From Brevundimonas sp. (GTDB taxonomy: Bacteria; Pseudomonadota; Alphaproteobacteria; Caulobacterales; Caulobacteraceae), in the NCBI RefSeq assembly GCF_016463295.1, contig NZ_JAEMRO010000002.1, positions 119,860 to 183,859 of the forward strand: a DNA stretch of 64,000 bases. The letters are read 5' to 3'. This document shows, in pieces, positions 42,930 through 51,569 of this stretch. The stretch's first letter is position 1. Every line of letters starts with the position of its first letter. Under the pieces are notes generated by a model. The model did not search any database, was not told the DNA's origin, and saw nothing but the letters and a program-made list of their open reading frames with translations. Position numbers and translations under genes: made by a program.

Positions 42930-44371
42930 GCATCAGCCGCCAAGGCGACCGGCGTCGCCGGACGGGTGCGGGTGCGAACGCGGGCCTCGGGCATCGCCAT
43001 CGGTGAGGTAAGGGGCGCGATGGCATGCACTTCCTGCCGACGGCATTCGCGAACCTCGCGGAAGGTTTGTCCTGTGGACGCAAGGCGGGCCTCCTGACCA
43101 GTGTAGTCCTGCCAGCGGATGACCCCGACATCGACGTACCGGGGGTCAAGCTCGGTCGCCCGGCCGCGGCGCCGGCTCTGCTCGGCGGCGATGAGGGTCG
43201 TGCCGCTGCCGCTGAACAGATCCAGCACGACGTCGCCCGGACCGCTGCAGTCGAGGAGCGCGTCGCGCACCAGCGCCATCGGCTTGACCGTGGGATGCAT
43301 CTCGCGGGCCTTGGCCTTCTTGGCTCCGAAGCCGTTGACCCCGTCATAGGCCCAGACATTGGAGCGATTGCGACCGTGCTTGCCCAACTCGACCCGGTTC
43401 AGGTGCGACGCGCCCGGCTTTCGGAACAGGAAGATGAGCTCGTGGCGAGAGCGGTAGAAGCTGCCCATACCGCCGGCGGTCTTGTCCCATACCAGGAGGT
43501 TCACAAACTCCATGCCGGTTGCGTCGGCCGCCGCGAGCGTTTCCGACATGTGGCGCCAGTCCATGCAGAAGTAGCAAAGGCCGCCGGGGACGAGCGCGTC
43601 CCGGGATCGCTCAAGCACCTTGGTCAGGAAGGCGGTGAACTCGTCCTGGCTCATCTCACCCGACGCCATAACGAACTCGTCATGATGCCCAGAGCCGGTG
43701 ATGTGGCCTGCGACCGCGACATTGTAGGGTGGGTCTGTGAAGATTGCCCGGACTGGCTCTCCCTGGAGGACGGCGTCCATGCTGACTGTGGAGGTCGCGT
43801 CGCCGCAGTAGAGGCGGTGGTCTCCCAACAGCCAGACGTCATCCAGACGACTGACGGGGTCAGAAGGGCGATCCGGCAGGGTGTCTGCGTTCTCGCCGCC
43901 GCCGTCCCCCTCGATTATGAGCGCATCGATCCGCGCTGACGTGAAACCCGTGACCTCCAGGCTGAAACCCAGATCGATGTTGGATAGCTCCTGCAGTTCG
44001 AGGCCGAGGGCTTCAGTGTCCCATCCCGCCAACTGCGCAAGGTTGTTCTCGGCGATACGGAAGACCCGCAGCTTGTCCTCGTCGAGGTGGGACAAGCGGA
44101 TGCAGGGGACGTCAGTCATGCCCAAGCTACGAGCGGCGTCTAGGCGGCCGTTGCCGGAAACGATCCGGCCGGCTTGGTCGACCAGCACTGGAACGACAAA
44201 GCCGAAAAGCTCGATCGCCTCGGCTAGCGCGGCGACGTCCTTCTTCTTGTGGATCTTGAGCTTGCGCGACAGGGGGGCGAGGTCTGCGATCGGCAAGTAT
44301 TCGATGGAGAGAGTGAGAGACTGGGGAAGAATGGGCGCGATCTGGCTCGCGCGGGCCATACCCGGGGGCAT
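42926..44371 (-). CDS. ParB-domain DNA methyltransferase (N4/N6, beta-type)
   Basis: This 481-residue protein has an N-terminal ParB/Srx-like nuclease-type domain (IEYLPIADLAPLSRKLKIHK, GRIVSGNGRLDAARSLG). A methyltransferase follows with motif IV FTDPPYNVAV near residue 222 and motif I LDLFSGSGTTLIAAEQS near 390. The order IV before I marks the beta class. It modifies adenine or cytosine in DNA; the target sequence is unknown. An AGGTG ribosome site lies 5 nt before ATG 44371. The neighbours DUF5681 and terL make it a phage-type orphan methylase. Confidence 0.87.
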   Translation of the reverse strand: MPPGMARASQIAPILPQSLTLSIEYLPIADLAPLSRKLKIHKKKDVAALAEAIELFGFVVPVLVDQAGRIVSGNGRLDAARSLGMTDVPCIRLSHLDEDKLRVFRIAENNLAQLAGWDTEALGLELQELSNIDLGFSLEVTGFTSARIDALIIEGDGGGENADTLPDRPSDPVSRLDDVWLLGDHRLYCGDATSTVSMDAVLQGEPVRAIFTDPPYNVAVAGHITGSGHHDEFVMASGEMSQDEFTAFLTKVLERSRDALVPGGLCYFCMDWRHMSETLAAADATGMEFVNLLVWDKTAGGMGSFYRSRHELIFLFRKPGASHLNRVELGKHGRNRSNVWAYDGVNGFGAKKAKAREMHPTVKPMALVRDALLDCSGPGDVVLDLFSGSGTTLIAAEQSRRRGRATELDPRYVDVGVIRWQDYTGQEARLASTGQTFREVRECRRQEVHAIAPLTSPMAMPEARVRTRTRPATPVALAADA

Positions 44372-44660
44372 AGTTCACCTGCATGTATCGACTGGCGGGG
44401 CGCGTTATTGCGGCCGCGGATGTGGGGGGACTGGTGAAGCACTTCGGCTGGCGACACGGGCTGCCCAGCGCTTCCATCGGCGCGAAGCGTCGACGTCAGG
44501 TCAGTTGGGGAGTCTCAGACCGAGCGCAAGTGGCACGGGGCCTTAAAGGTCAATGCATACAGGGAATGACGGCTAGGACGGCAAGCGGCGGTGCCCGCGT
44601 TCTGAATTTCTCTTGAGGTAAAGAGCGCTGAGTTGAGCGCGCTCAGGCAACCGCGACATT

Positions 44661-45335
44661 TCATCCACCTTGGTCGCGCTTCCTGTTCCGATGACCTCGC
44701 AAAACGATCGCTCTAGTAACGCCGTCCGGGGACGTTTCGATCAGCGTGTCCGCGATCTCAGCCGGCGTCGGGGCGTTCTCTATGAACTCGTCGACAAAGG
44801 CCGTGAGTGTGGTCGCCAACTCCTCCAGTTCAGCGAGGTGAGCCGGTAGTTCGTGGTCGTGAACCTTGTACACATCGTGGGAACGGTCCCGCAGTTGTTC
44901 TTCAGGAGTACGGAAAACTCCCATTTGAAACGGCAACGATCTGATTTGTTTCGATTGCCCAGGAATCTCCGTGATCGACATGCCAATTCCCATAAGCACG
45001 GGCTGATGAGCGATAACATTCCGAGTTTTGAGTTGTTGGCGGACTCGCTTAAGAATGTGTGTCCATTGCTTCTGGATTGGGCTTTTGTGTTGGCCGCTTG
45101 TCGTCGGCGGAAAGCGAGACTGTAGTAATTCATCAGCTAGTGTGAGGCGCGCTTCTATATTAGGTGTCCTGTAGAAGACTATCGCGGTGCGACGTATGTC
45201 TGATCCGAGCGCAAAATCGCAGAGCGTAAATAGGTGACGTTCGATCGGTGCCCATGCGGTGAGACACCGGCCTACCATCGCGTAAAACCCTTGCTCGAAT
45301 TTCGCTTGGTCGAAATCGTCGTCGCACGGTGTCAA
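44661..45335 (-). CDS. HEPN-like helical protein
   Basis: This 224-residue protein starts at TTG 45335, preceded by AGGAG with good spacing. It is helical and contains LKTRNVIAHQP near residue 105, which fits the R-x4-H motif of HEPN ribonuclease-type domains. The gene is not coupled to a visible nucleotidyltransferase antitoxin. It may be a stand-alone HEPN effector or a domain of unknown use. Gaps on both sides (44372-44660, 45336-45682) contain no clear gene. Confidence 0.5.
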   Translation of the reverse strand: MTPCDDDFDQAKFEQGFYAMVGRCLTAWAPIERHLFTLCDFALGSDIRRTAIVFYRTPNIEARLTLADELLQSRFPPTTSGQHKSPIQKQWTHILKRVRQQLKTRNVIAHQPVLMGIGMSITEIPGQSKQIRSLPFQMGVFRTPEEQLRDRSHDVYKVHDHELPAHLAELEELATTLTAFVDEFIENAPTPAEIADTLIETSPDGVTRAIVLRGHRNRKRDQGG

Positions 45336-45682
45336 ATTCGTCTCCTCTCTTCGGCCCAGGTCAATAGCCCCTGCGCCTCTTAGCTGAACTTCAGCGGACT
45401 GCTCTAGGCAGGCGCAATTCCGATGAGAGTTATAGCGTTGATGGTTGTACTACCTTACGGCATCAACGCCATAACTGACTTGCGCCCATCGCCTTGATTG
45501 GACCGGCCTTGGTAACTTCGCCCTTGCCTATTCCGGGAACTTCGCGACTGTGAGCCGGGAAGATTGGCCGCTTTTCGCGGGATCAGTCGCTCGGTGGTGC
45601 CCCGAAGCCGCGAGGCAACTGTGCCGTGGTGGTCATATCCGATTATCGGCCTTCTCCTTGGGCGAAAACAGGCGAACGAAGC

Positions 45683-45859
45683 ATGGCCGGGTTCCTCAAC
45701 ATGCTGGTCGGCCGCACGCCGCAGCTTGGGACCTCGGCTTCGCTATGCGAAGGGTCGGCCCCAAGGCCGGAGTGGGTCGAGGAGACCGCTCCGCCCCTGT
45801 CAGCGCTAGCGACGTTCGTGCGCGGTCTAGCTGATGCCGCTGGCTTACGAAAACACTGA
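45683..45859 (+). CDS. Possible 58-residue protein upstream of the PD-(D/E)XK-like gene
   Basis: Reading from ATG 45683 gives MAGFLNMLVGRTPQLGTSAS and an ending ALATFVRGLADAAGLRKH. It ends 13 bp before the next ATG. Three overlapping ORFs in other frames compete in this region. The downstream position is the only contextual support. Confidence 0.3.
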   Translation: MAGFLNMLVGRTPQLGTSASLCEGSAPRPEWVEETAPPLSALATFVRGLADAAGLRKH

Positions 45860-45872
45860 GGATCGATAGGAC

Positions 45873-47189
45873 ATGAGCGTCTTCGCCAAGACGGACTTCG
45901 CCGAAGGCCTGGCGCCTACAGCCCTCGACGCGAAGCTCGATGGATGGAGGGCGGCGACCTCCGGTCGGCGTGAACTCTTCGTCGATCCTGAGCGAGGAGC
46001 ATGGCTAAGGGCAGTCGCAACGCGGCTAAGAGTCGACCCGACTCTCCAACCCTTGGTCCAGAAGATCGAAGATGCGCTCGACGCCGATCCAACCCCTGAT
46101 GCCATGCGAGCCTTTTTGGAGGCCTTGGATAACGCGGTGGAGCAAGCGTACCCTTGGATCACCGCGGTGCGGCGCCATCAAGGCTATGCGGCCGGCATCA
46201 CGAGCGATCACAACCTGGATGCCGTGGATGTCGGTATCTTGCGGCAGATCGAGGACGACTCCGTCAGCAACCCCGACACCGCGGCGATCGTCAACGAAGC
46301 CCTAAGCCATCTGAAGGGCCGAACGCTCCTGACCTCGATCCAGGCGGCTGCGATGTACGATGTCTATGGTGAAGCCCTAGTTCAGCGCCTCCTGCGCCAA
46401 CGCTTCGGCGAGGCCCTGACCATCCGCAAGGTTAAGTCCAAGACTTCTGCGCCGGATTTCGAGTGTGTGCTTGCCGTTGATAATCAGCGAGGTCGGACTA
46501 CGCCCCTGACCTTTTACGTCGAGGTGAAGACGCTGGATGTCGCGGGCGGTGCCGCCACGCATGACTTGGCGCGCGAGACGGCGCTAGACGTCAATATCGA
46601 TCTGGAATCGCAGATCGAGGGTGGCAAACGGGTCGCATTCGCGGCGCGCGAGATGGCGCCTTGGCGCAGGCCGGGCGACCGGGACTATCGATCCGACTCG
46701 CTGCGCTTCATCGCTGAACGCTGCATCGACCGGTGCAAGAATGTGTTCAAGGCCACGCAGTTCAAGCTCGGCCCCACCTTCGCCTGCATCGTCTTCGTCA
46801 GGACCCAGTCTTTCGATCAAGGCCCGGCGGCGGTCTTTCCGACCGCTTACGATTTGGAAGCTGATGCTTGCCTCAGCGGCTTCATCTACATGACCGCATT
46901 CGGCCGTATCGGCTGGCAGGTGCATCAGAGGCCGGGCTTTGAAGGCGCAGGCACTTTGGACGGTGTGCTGACAAGAGAAGGTCTTCTTGTCGATGACGCC
47001 GTGGGCCTGAACGCGGCCGGCCTGCTCGTGCTCGACTATCAACGGGGCTATCGCCTAGACGGCGTCTATGATTCCCTTTGGACGGATGTGAATTTCCGTT
47101 GGAGCAACATCGAAGCAGAAGACGTTCTTAGCCTCGCCTGCGATGCGTGGAATGATCTAGAGAACTCCAATCCCGGCAAGGTTTGGTAG
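45873..47189 (+). CDS. Putative PD-(D/E)XK-like nuclease
   Basis: This 438-residue protein has a candidate restriction-nuclease core: an upstream glutamate in VYGEALVQRLL (Glu167), SAPDFECVL (Asp195) and FYVEVKTLDV (Glu217-x-Lys219). A histidine-rich N-terminal section (RRHQGYAAGITSDHNLD) precedes it. The C-terminal half is soluble alpha/beta. The start is well placed and the reading is continuous. No close family is recognised, so the call rests on the motif pattern. It lies inside the island and reads toward the recombinase. Confidence 0.5.
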   Translation: MSVFAKTDFAEGLAPTALDAKLDGWRAATSGRRELFVDPERGAWLRAVATRLRVDPTLQPLVQKIEDALDADPTPDAMRAFLEALDNAVEQAYPWITAVRRHQGYAAGITSDHNLDAVDVGILRQIEDDSVSNPDTAAIVNEALSHLKGRTLLTSIQAAAMYDVYGEALVQRLLRQRFGEALTIRKVKSKTSAPDFECVLAVDNQRGRTTPLTFYVEVKTLDVAGGAATHDLARETALDVNIDLESQIEGGKRVAFAAREMAPWRRPGDRDYRSDSLRFIAERCIDRCKNVFKATQFKLGPTFACIVFVRTQSFDQGPAAVFPTAYDLEADACLSGFIYMTAFGRIGWQVHQRPGFEGAGTLDGVLTREGLLVDDAVGLNAAGLLVLDYQRGYRLDGVYDSLWTDVNFRWSNIEAEDVLSLACDAWNDLENSNPGKVW

Positions 47190-47637
47190 ATCGACCAACG
47201 CACGCTCGCGATCTGTCGGGTGATGTAAGAGCTCCGTAGTTCATCGTCCTTCGTTTCATCTACGTCCGGAGCCGTTCCGCGGCTGTCGAGCGCTGTAACT
47301 CGCAAGGCGCGTCGCGCAGAGGCGAGCGACGGGGTGCCTTGCCGAGGCGCAATCCCTGCCGATGTGAGGCGGTGTCCGAGGTCTACTTTGTCCTGCGAAT
47401 CTAATGTCTGCTCTTGGCACTGGTAGCCCCGACGAAGCCGGTTGCCTTCGCGCCATAGTTTAGCGACCGGGCAGTTCTCACACGCCAGATCAGCAGATGA
47501 CCCGCCGTGTCGATCTCGCTGCACTTCGGACTGGACTATCGCTGCCCGGCAAGCGGTAGTGATCCCGTTCCCGCCCGGCACTCCGGGCTCGGCTCAGTAG
47601 GCGCAACCCCGCGCTCGATGACCCAGGAACACCGATC
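47190..47637. other. Intergenic region with a decayed repeat
   Basis: Around 47365-47420 there are fragments resembling the GTCCGC family (GAGGTCTACTTTGTCCTGCG, then AATGTCTGCTCTTGGCAC). The only other candidate is a 20-codon ORF at 47500, too weak to call. AGGA precedes the DUF3489 start. Confidence 0.4.
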
Positions 47638-47898
47638 ATGCCTCGCAAAGCCAAGCCCGAAGCCAAGCCCGCCTCGACGCCGCGCCCGCCGTCCAAGCTC
47701 GATCGCCTAATCGCCATCCTCTTGCACGAGGACGGAGCCGATATGGCCGCGATGGTCGAAGCCACCGGCTGGCAGGCGCATTCGGTCCGCGGCGCCTTGG
47801 CTGGCGCGCTGAAGAAGAGGGGCCATGCCGTCTTAAGCGAGAAGGCCGGTAAGCGGCGGGTCTGGCGGATCGCCGCACCGGTTGAGGCGGCTCAGTAA
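47638..47898 (+). CDS. DUF3489 protein
   Basis: This 86-residue protein has the DUF3489 pattern: a basic, proline-rich N-terminus, then KLDRLIAILLHEDGADMAAM, VEATGWQAHSVRGALAGALKK and KAGKRRVWRI. It is a small winged-helix-like fold. It is regularly found first in a DUF3489-DUF2924-serine recombinase set on alphaproteobacterial islands, where it may act as a recombination or expression control factor. Its TAA shares a base with the next ATG (TAATG). Confidence 0.8.
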   Translation: MPRKAKPEAKPASTPRPPSKLDRLIAILLHEDGADMAAMVEATGWQAHSVRGALAGALKKRGHAVLSEKAGKRRVWRIAAPVEAAQ

Positions 47899-48326
47899 TG
47901 AGCGACCTGCGCGAAACGCTGGCCAGCCTCACGGCCATGGACATCGAGGCGCTTCGTGCGGTGTGGCGGGAGCGGCTCGGCGAGCCGCCCCCGGTGCGCT
48001 CGACCGATGTCCTTCGCCGGTCTCTGGCTGAAGCGCTCCAGATCGAAGTCGGCGGCCAGTCGGTCGCCCTGGACAACCGGCTGTCCCGCGCGGCGAGCCA
48101 ACACCGGACGGGCAAGAAGCCCCGGCTGCGGACTTCGACCTTCCAACCGGGATCGACCCTGATCCGGGAATGGCAGGGCGTGCGCCACGAGGTCGAGGTT
48201 CGACCGGACGGGTACGTCTGGAAGGATCAGAAGCACGCGAGCCTTTCCAAGGTGGCGCGCCTGATCACCGGGGTCCGTTGGAACGGGCCTCGGTTCTTCG
48301 GCCTGCGTGATGGGGTCGGCGCATGA
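47898..48326 (+). CDS. DUF2924 protein
   Basis: This 142-residue protein matches DUF2924: LTAMDIEALRAVWRERLGEP near the start, then PGSTLIREWQGVRHEVEV and KVARLITGVRWNGPRFFGL. The C-terminal half looks like a DNA-binding fold. It sits between DUF3489 and the large serine recombinase with overlapping stop and start on both sides, so it probably works with the recombinase. It could be a directionality factor; that is inference. Confidence 0.82.
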   Translation: MSDLRETLASLTAMDIEALRAVWRERLGEPPPVRSTDVLRRSLAEALQIEVGGQSVALDNRLSRAASQHRTGKKPRLRTSTFQPGSTLIREWQGVRHEVEVRPDGYVWKDQKHASLSKVARLITGVRWNGPRFFGLRDGVGA

Positions 48327-49963
48327 GCCAGCCAGGACGCGTTCTCCGCTGCGCGATCTACACGCGCAAGAGCACCGAGGAGGGCCTGGAGCAGGACTAC
48401 AACTCCCTGCATGCGCAGCGCGATGCCTGCGCGGCCTATGTGCTGTCCCAGGCCGGCGAGGGTTGGACCCTTCTGCCTGATGTTTATGACGATGGCGGGT
48501 TCAGCGGCGGCAACATGGCTCGGCCCGGCCTGAGGCGTCTGCTCGATGACGTTGAAGCCGGCCTCATCGATGTTGTGGTGGTCTACAAGGTTGACCGACT
48601 GACCCGCGCCCTGACCGACTTCTCACGCATCGTCGATGTGCTCGACCGGGCCGGCGCGAGCTTTGTCAGCGTCACCCAGGCCTTCAACACCACCACCTCC
48701 ATGGGACGGCTGACATTGAACGTCCTGCTGTCCTTCGCCCAGTTCGAGCGGGAGGTCACGGGTGAGCGGATTCGCGACAAGATCGCGGCGTCGAAGAAGT
48801 TGGGCATGTGGATGGGGGGAAACCTCCCGTTGGGCTATGACGCCGCCGGCCGCACCCTGACGATCAACGAAGCCGAGGCCCAAACGGTGCGCTGGATTTT
48901 CAGGCGCTACCTTGAGGTCGGCTCGGCCCACAAGATCGTCCAGGAGCTTGAGGCGGCGGGTGTCGTATCCAAGAGCTGGCCCACCAAGGCGGGCGTGCTG
49001 AGGGGTGGGCGCAGGATTGACCGGGGGGCGCTGTTCCACATCCTGCACAATCGGACCTACGTTGGAGAAATCCCCCACAAGAAGACCAGCTACCCGGGCC
49101 AGCATCCGTCCATCGTGGATCGGCCCGTGTTCGATGCGGTCCAGGCGCGATTGGCCGAGAACGACCTCAAGACGAGGAAGCCCGGCGAGGTGCGGCGGCC
49201 TCAGAAGGGTGCGCCGTTCAAGGGCATCATCTTCGATTCCGCCGGCAATCGCATGACGCCGCTCAAAGCGGCGCGGCCCGGCAAAACCACCTACCGGTAC
49301 TATGTCTCGAGCCCGATCCAGGCCGGGCGGCGTCAGAACCTGGGCGCCGTGCCGCGCATCTCGGCCCACATCGTGGAGGAGATCGTGGCCACTCGCTTGC
49401 ACGAGTTGAAGCTCTGTATCCAGACCGAGGGGGCACCGGACTGGCTCGCGATCCGCAATCTGGTCGACCGTGTTGAGGTCACGAGCGACGCCGTCACCCT
49501 CCAGTTCGATGAGGCGATGCTTGAGCAGGCAAGTCGCAACCTGGGACCGCAGGACCGGATCTCGATCGACCGGCTCGAGCGCCGGGCATCCGACCGGATT
49601 TTGACCATCCCGGTCCGGGTTGTGAAACGCGGCGGGGCCAAGGTGGCCATCGGGCCGGATGGTCAGTCCGCGATCCATCACCGCGCCACCGACCCTGCGC
49701 TCAGCGCGGCCCTGATCCGTGCCGAGGCCTGGAAGCGCCAACTGCTGACGGGGCAGGCCAAGACACTGAACCAGATCGCCGAGGCTGAAGGTGTGACCGC
49801 AGCCTACGCCGCCCGAACGATCCGCACAGCCTTCCTAGCCCCGGACTTGAAGGCGGCGATCCTCGACGGCTGCCTGCCGGCCGGCCTGACGCTGGAGGCG
49901 GTCACCCGCCACGAGATGCCCCTCGACTGGGAAGCACAGCGCCGTCTCTACGCCGGCGGCTGA
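48323..49963 (+). CDS. Large serine recombinase (island integrase)
   Basis: This 546-residue protein has the resolvase catalytic domain with the nucleophilic serine in YTRKSTEEG near residue 17. Other active-site segments are VYKVDRLTRAL and LLSFAQFEREVTGERIRDKI. The recombinase domain follows (MWMGGNLPLGYD, LFHILHNRTYVGEI), then a C-terminal extension with helix-turn-helix-like LNQIAEAEGVTAAYAARTI. It should integrate and excise the island by strand exchange at att sites. Its ATG overlaps the DUF2924 stop. Repeats and tRNA-Ser lie just downstream. Confidence 0.92.
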   Translation: MSQPGRVLRCAIYTRKSTEEGLEQDYNSLHAQRDACAAYVLSQAGEGWTLLPDVYDDGGFSGGNMARPGLRRLLDDVEAGLIDVVVVYKVDRLTRALTDFSRIVDVLDRAGASFVSVTQAFNTTTSMGRLTLNVLLSFAQFEREVTGERIRDKIAASKKLGMWMGGNLPLGYDAAGRTLTINEAEAQTVRWIFRRYLEVGSAHKIVQELEAAGVVSKSWPTKAGVLRGGRRIDRGALFHILHNRTYVGEIPHKKTSYPGQHPSIVDRPVFDAVQARLAENDLKTRKPGEVRRPQKGAPFKGIIFDSAGNRMTPLKAARPGKTTYRYYVSSPIQAGRRQNLGAVPRISAHIVEEIVATRLHELKLCIQTEGAPDWLAIRNLVDRVEVTSDAVTLQFDEAMLEQASRNLGPQDRISIDRLERRASDRILTIPVRVVKRGGAKVAIGPDGQSAIHHRATDPALSAALIRAEAWKRQLLTGQAKTLNQIAEAEGVTAAYAARTIRTAFLAPDLKAAILDGCLPAGLTLEAVTRHEMPLDWEAQRRLYAGG

Positions 49964-49998
49964 TACCCAGGCGCGGCATCCCTGATCCGGCAGAGAGC

Positions 49999-50170
49999 TT
50001 CCCTGTTCCTCTGAAAATATTCCCTGTTCAGCGGTGTGAAATTCCCTGTTCCTCTTCCGGGAAAACGACGCTGAGCCCGCTTGGAATCCCAGTCATAGCG
50101 GGGCTTTCCGGGTTGGGATGAGGGGCGTTCGAATCGCAAATTCGAGCAATTTCCCTGTACTTCCCTGTTT
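49999..50170. repeat. TTCCCTGTTC iterons downstream of the recombinase
   Basis: TTCCCTGTTC occurs at 49999-50008, 50020-50029 and 50042-50051, so the copies are 21-22 bp apart, about two helical turns. TTCCCTGTAC at 50151 and TTCCCTGTTT at 50161 follow directly, the last forming a CCCTG-TTTT-CAGGG hairpin. They are candidates for recombinase or accessory-protein binding sites at the island end. The rest of 49964-50352 has no gene. Confidence 0.65.
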
Positions 50171-50352
50171 TCAGGGACAGGCAAAAACGACCCGTCGCCG
50201 GGCGAGCGGAGACGGGGCCGGCAAAAACGGCGTGTTGCAGGCAAGATCACTCGATCAGAGACAGGCTGTCTGTCTCCGGGTTCGACGAAGGCGCGGTAAT
50301 GTCGGGGTTATTTCCCGTGTTATAGGGACCCGGCGGTTATCCAGGAAGTGCG

Positions 50353-50442
50353 TGGCGGACAGAGAGGGATTCGAACCCTCGGTAGGCTTTCACCTACACA
50401 CGCTTTCCAAGCGTGCGCGATCGACCACTCCGCCACCTGTCC
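50353..50442 (-). tRNA. tRNA-Ser (anticodon GGA)
   Basis: The minus strand reads GGACAGGTGGCGGAGTGGTC and ends TCTGTCC-G-CCA. The anticodon loop is TTGGAAA, giving GGA. The long variable arm (TGTAGGTGAAAGCCTACC) is typical of serine tRNAs, and CCA is encoded. It marks the right border between island and core genes. Confidence 0.95.
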
Positions 50443-50577
50443 GTTTCCACGACGCGCGTGAAGCCGCCGGACGGTCGTTCCAGCGGAGGGCAGGCTGATA
50501 GAACAAGCGGACCCCCTCGGCAAGCGGGGTTGTTGTCCCCATATGGGTGCAAAGCCGATTTCGTGAGGATCATCGCC

Positions 50578-51225
50578 ATGCTGTTTCAGAAAACCGAACT
50601 GCCGACCGCCGACACCGCCCTGCCGGGTCGTGATACGCCGCTGCCGACCGACGAGGTGCATTTCGTCTCGGGTCGCCCGTTGAAGGGGCCGCATCCGGAG
50701 GGGTTCGAGACGGCGATCTTCGGCATGGGTTGTTTCTGGGGGGTGGAGCGCATCTTCTGGCAGCTGCCCGGCGTGTGGGTGACGTCGGTCGGCTATTCAG
50801 GTGGGATCACGCCCAATCCGACCTATGAGGAGACCTGCACCGGGCGCACCGGCCACACCGAGGTGGTGCAGGTGGTCTTCAATCCTGCGGAGATCAGTTA
50901 TGCCGAACTGCTGAAAGCCTTCTGGGAAAACCACGATCCGACGCAAGGCATGCGCCAGGGCAATGACATCGGCAGCACCTATCGCTCGGCCATCTATTAT
51001 CTGAACGAAGACCAGAGGGCCGAGGCGGAGGCGTCGCGCGAGGCCTATCAGGCGGCGCTGTCAAAGGCGGGGCGCGGCCAGATCACCACCGAGATCGCGC
51101 CAGCGGGTCCCTATTATTTCGCCGAGGACTATCACCAGGGCTATCTGGCCAAGAACCCCGCCGGTTATTGCGGGATCGGCGGGACCGGCGTGGTTTGTCC
51201 GATCGGCGTCGGTATCGAGGCCTAG
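50578..51225 (+). CDS. msrA: Peptide-methionine (S)-S-oxide reductase
   Basis: The ATG at 50578 gives 215 residues; the track start at 50413 runs into the tRNA region. The catalytic cysteine lies in [14 protein letters not shown] near residue 52. Further MsrA blocks are [53 protein letters not shown] and the C-terminal [11 protein letters not shown] with resolving cysteines. It repairs oxidised methionine in the cytosol using thioredoxin. It is followed closely by a MmcQ/YjbR gene. Confidence 0.93.
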   Translation: MLFQKTELPTADTALPGRDTPLPTDEVHFVSGRPLKGPHPEGFETAIFGMGCFWGVERIFWQLPGVWVTSVGYSGGITPNPTYEETCTGRTGHTEVVQVVFNPAEISYAELLKAFWENHDPTQGMRQGNDIGSTYRSAIYYLNEDQRAEAEASREAYQAALSKAGRGQITTEIAPAGPYYFAEDYHQGYLAKNPAGYCGIGGTGVVCPIGVGIEA

Positions 51226-51227
51226 AG

Positions 51228-51569
51228 GTGGACCGGCAGGGTGTAGGCAAGGTCTGCCTGGCCCTGACCGGGGTCACGCTGGATCATCCGTTCGGTGACG
51301 ACCACGACTGCTACAAGGTTGGGGGCAAGATGTTCGCCATGGTCGGCGGGCAGGGTGGGCTGTCGTTCAAGGTGTCAGACATCGCCTATGAGGTGCTGAC
51401 CGAGGATGGCCGCGCCCGCCCGGCCCCCTATCTGGCGCGGGCGAAATGGGTGCATCTGGACGATATCGACACCTGGCCGGACGATGAACTGGCCGAGCAT
51501 CTGGCGATCGCGCACGGGATTATTGCGGCCAAGCTGACGAAGAAGGCGCGGGCGGGGTTGGGGCTCTAG
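51228..51569 (+). CDS. MmcQ/YjbR family protein
   Basis: The GTG at 51228, two bases after the msrA stop, gives 113 residues. The pattern GVTLDHPFGDDHDCYKVGGKMFAM, then GLSFKVSD, YLARAKWVHLDD and HGIIAAKLTKKAR is that of MmcQ/YjbR proteins. Their fold is CyaY-like and their function is unclear. It is probably co-transcribed with msrA. Its stop overlaps the DUF885 stop of the opposite strand. Confidence 0.82.
   Translation: MDRQGVGKVCLALTGVTLDHPFGDDHDCYKVGGKMFAMVGGQGGLSFKVSDIAYEVLTEDGRARPAPYLARAKWVHLDDIDTWPDDELAEHLAIAHGIIAAKLTKKARAGLGL

Noticed and set aside
47500-47562. 20-codon ORF before DUF3489
   Set aside because: It has no ribosome site or conserved feature and is too short to support.
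49999-50170. Iterons as a CRISPR array or plasmid origin
   Set aside because: The repeats are 10 bp with short, uneven spacers and there are no cas or rep genes; the position after a serine recombinase fits recombination sites better.
50353-50442. tRNA-Ser as proven attachment site of the island
   Set aside because: No duplicated tRNA 3' end was found at the left side, and serine recombinases often use other targets; it is reported only as the border.
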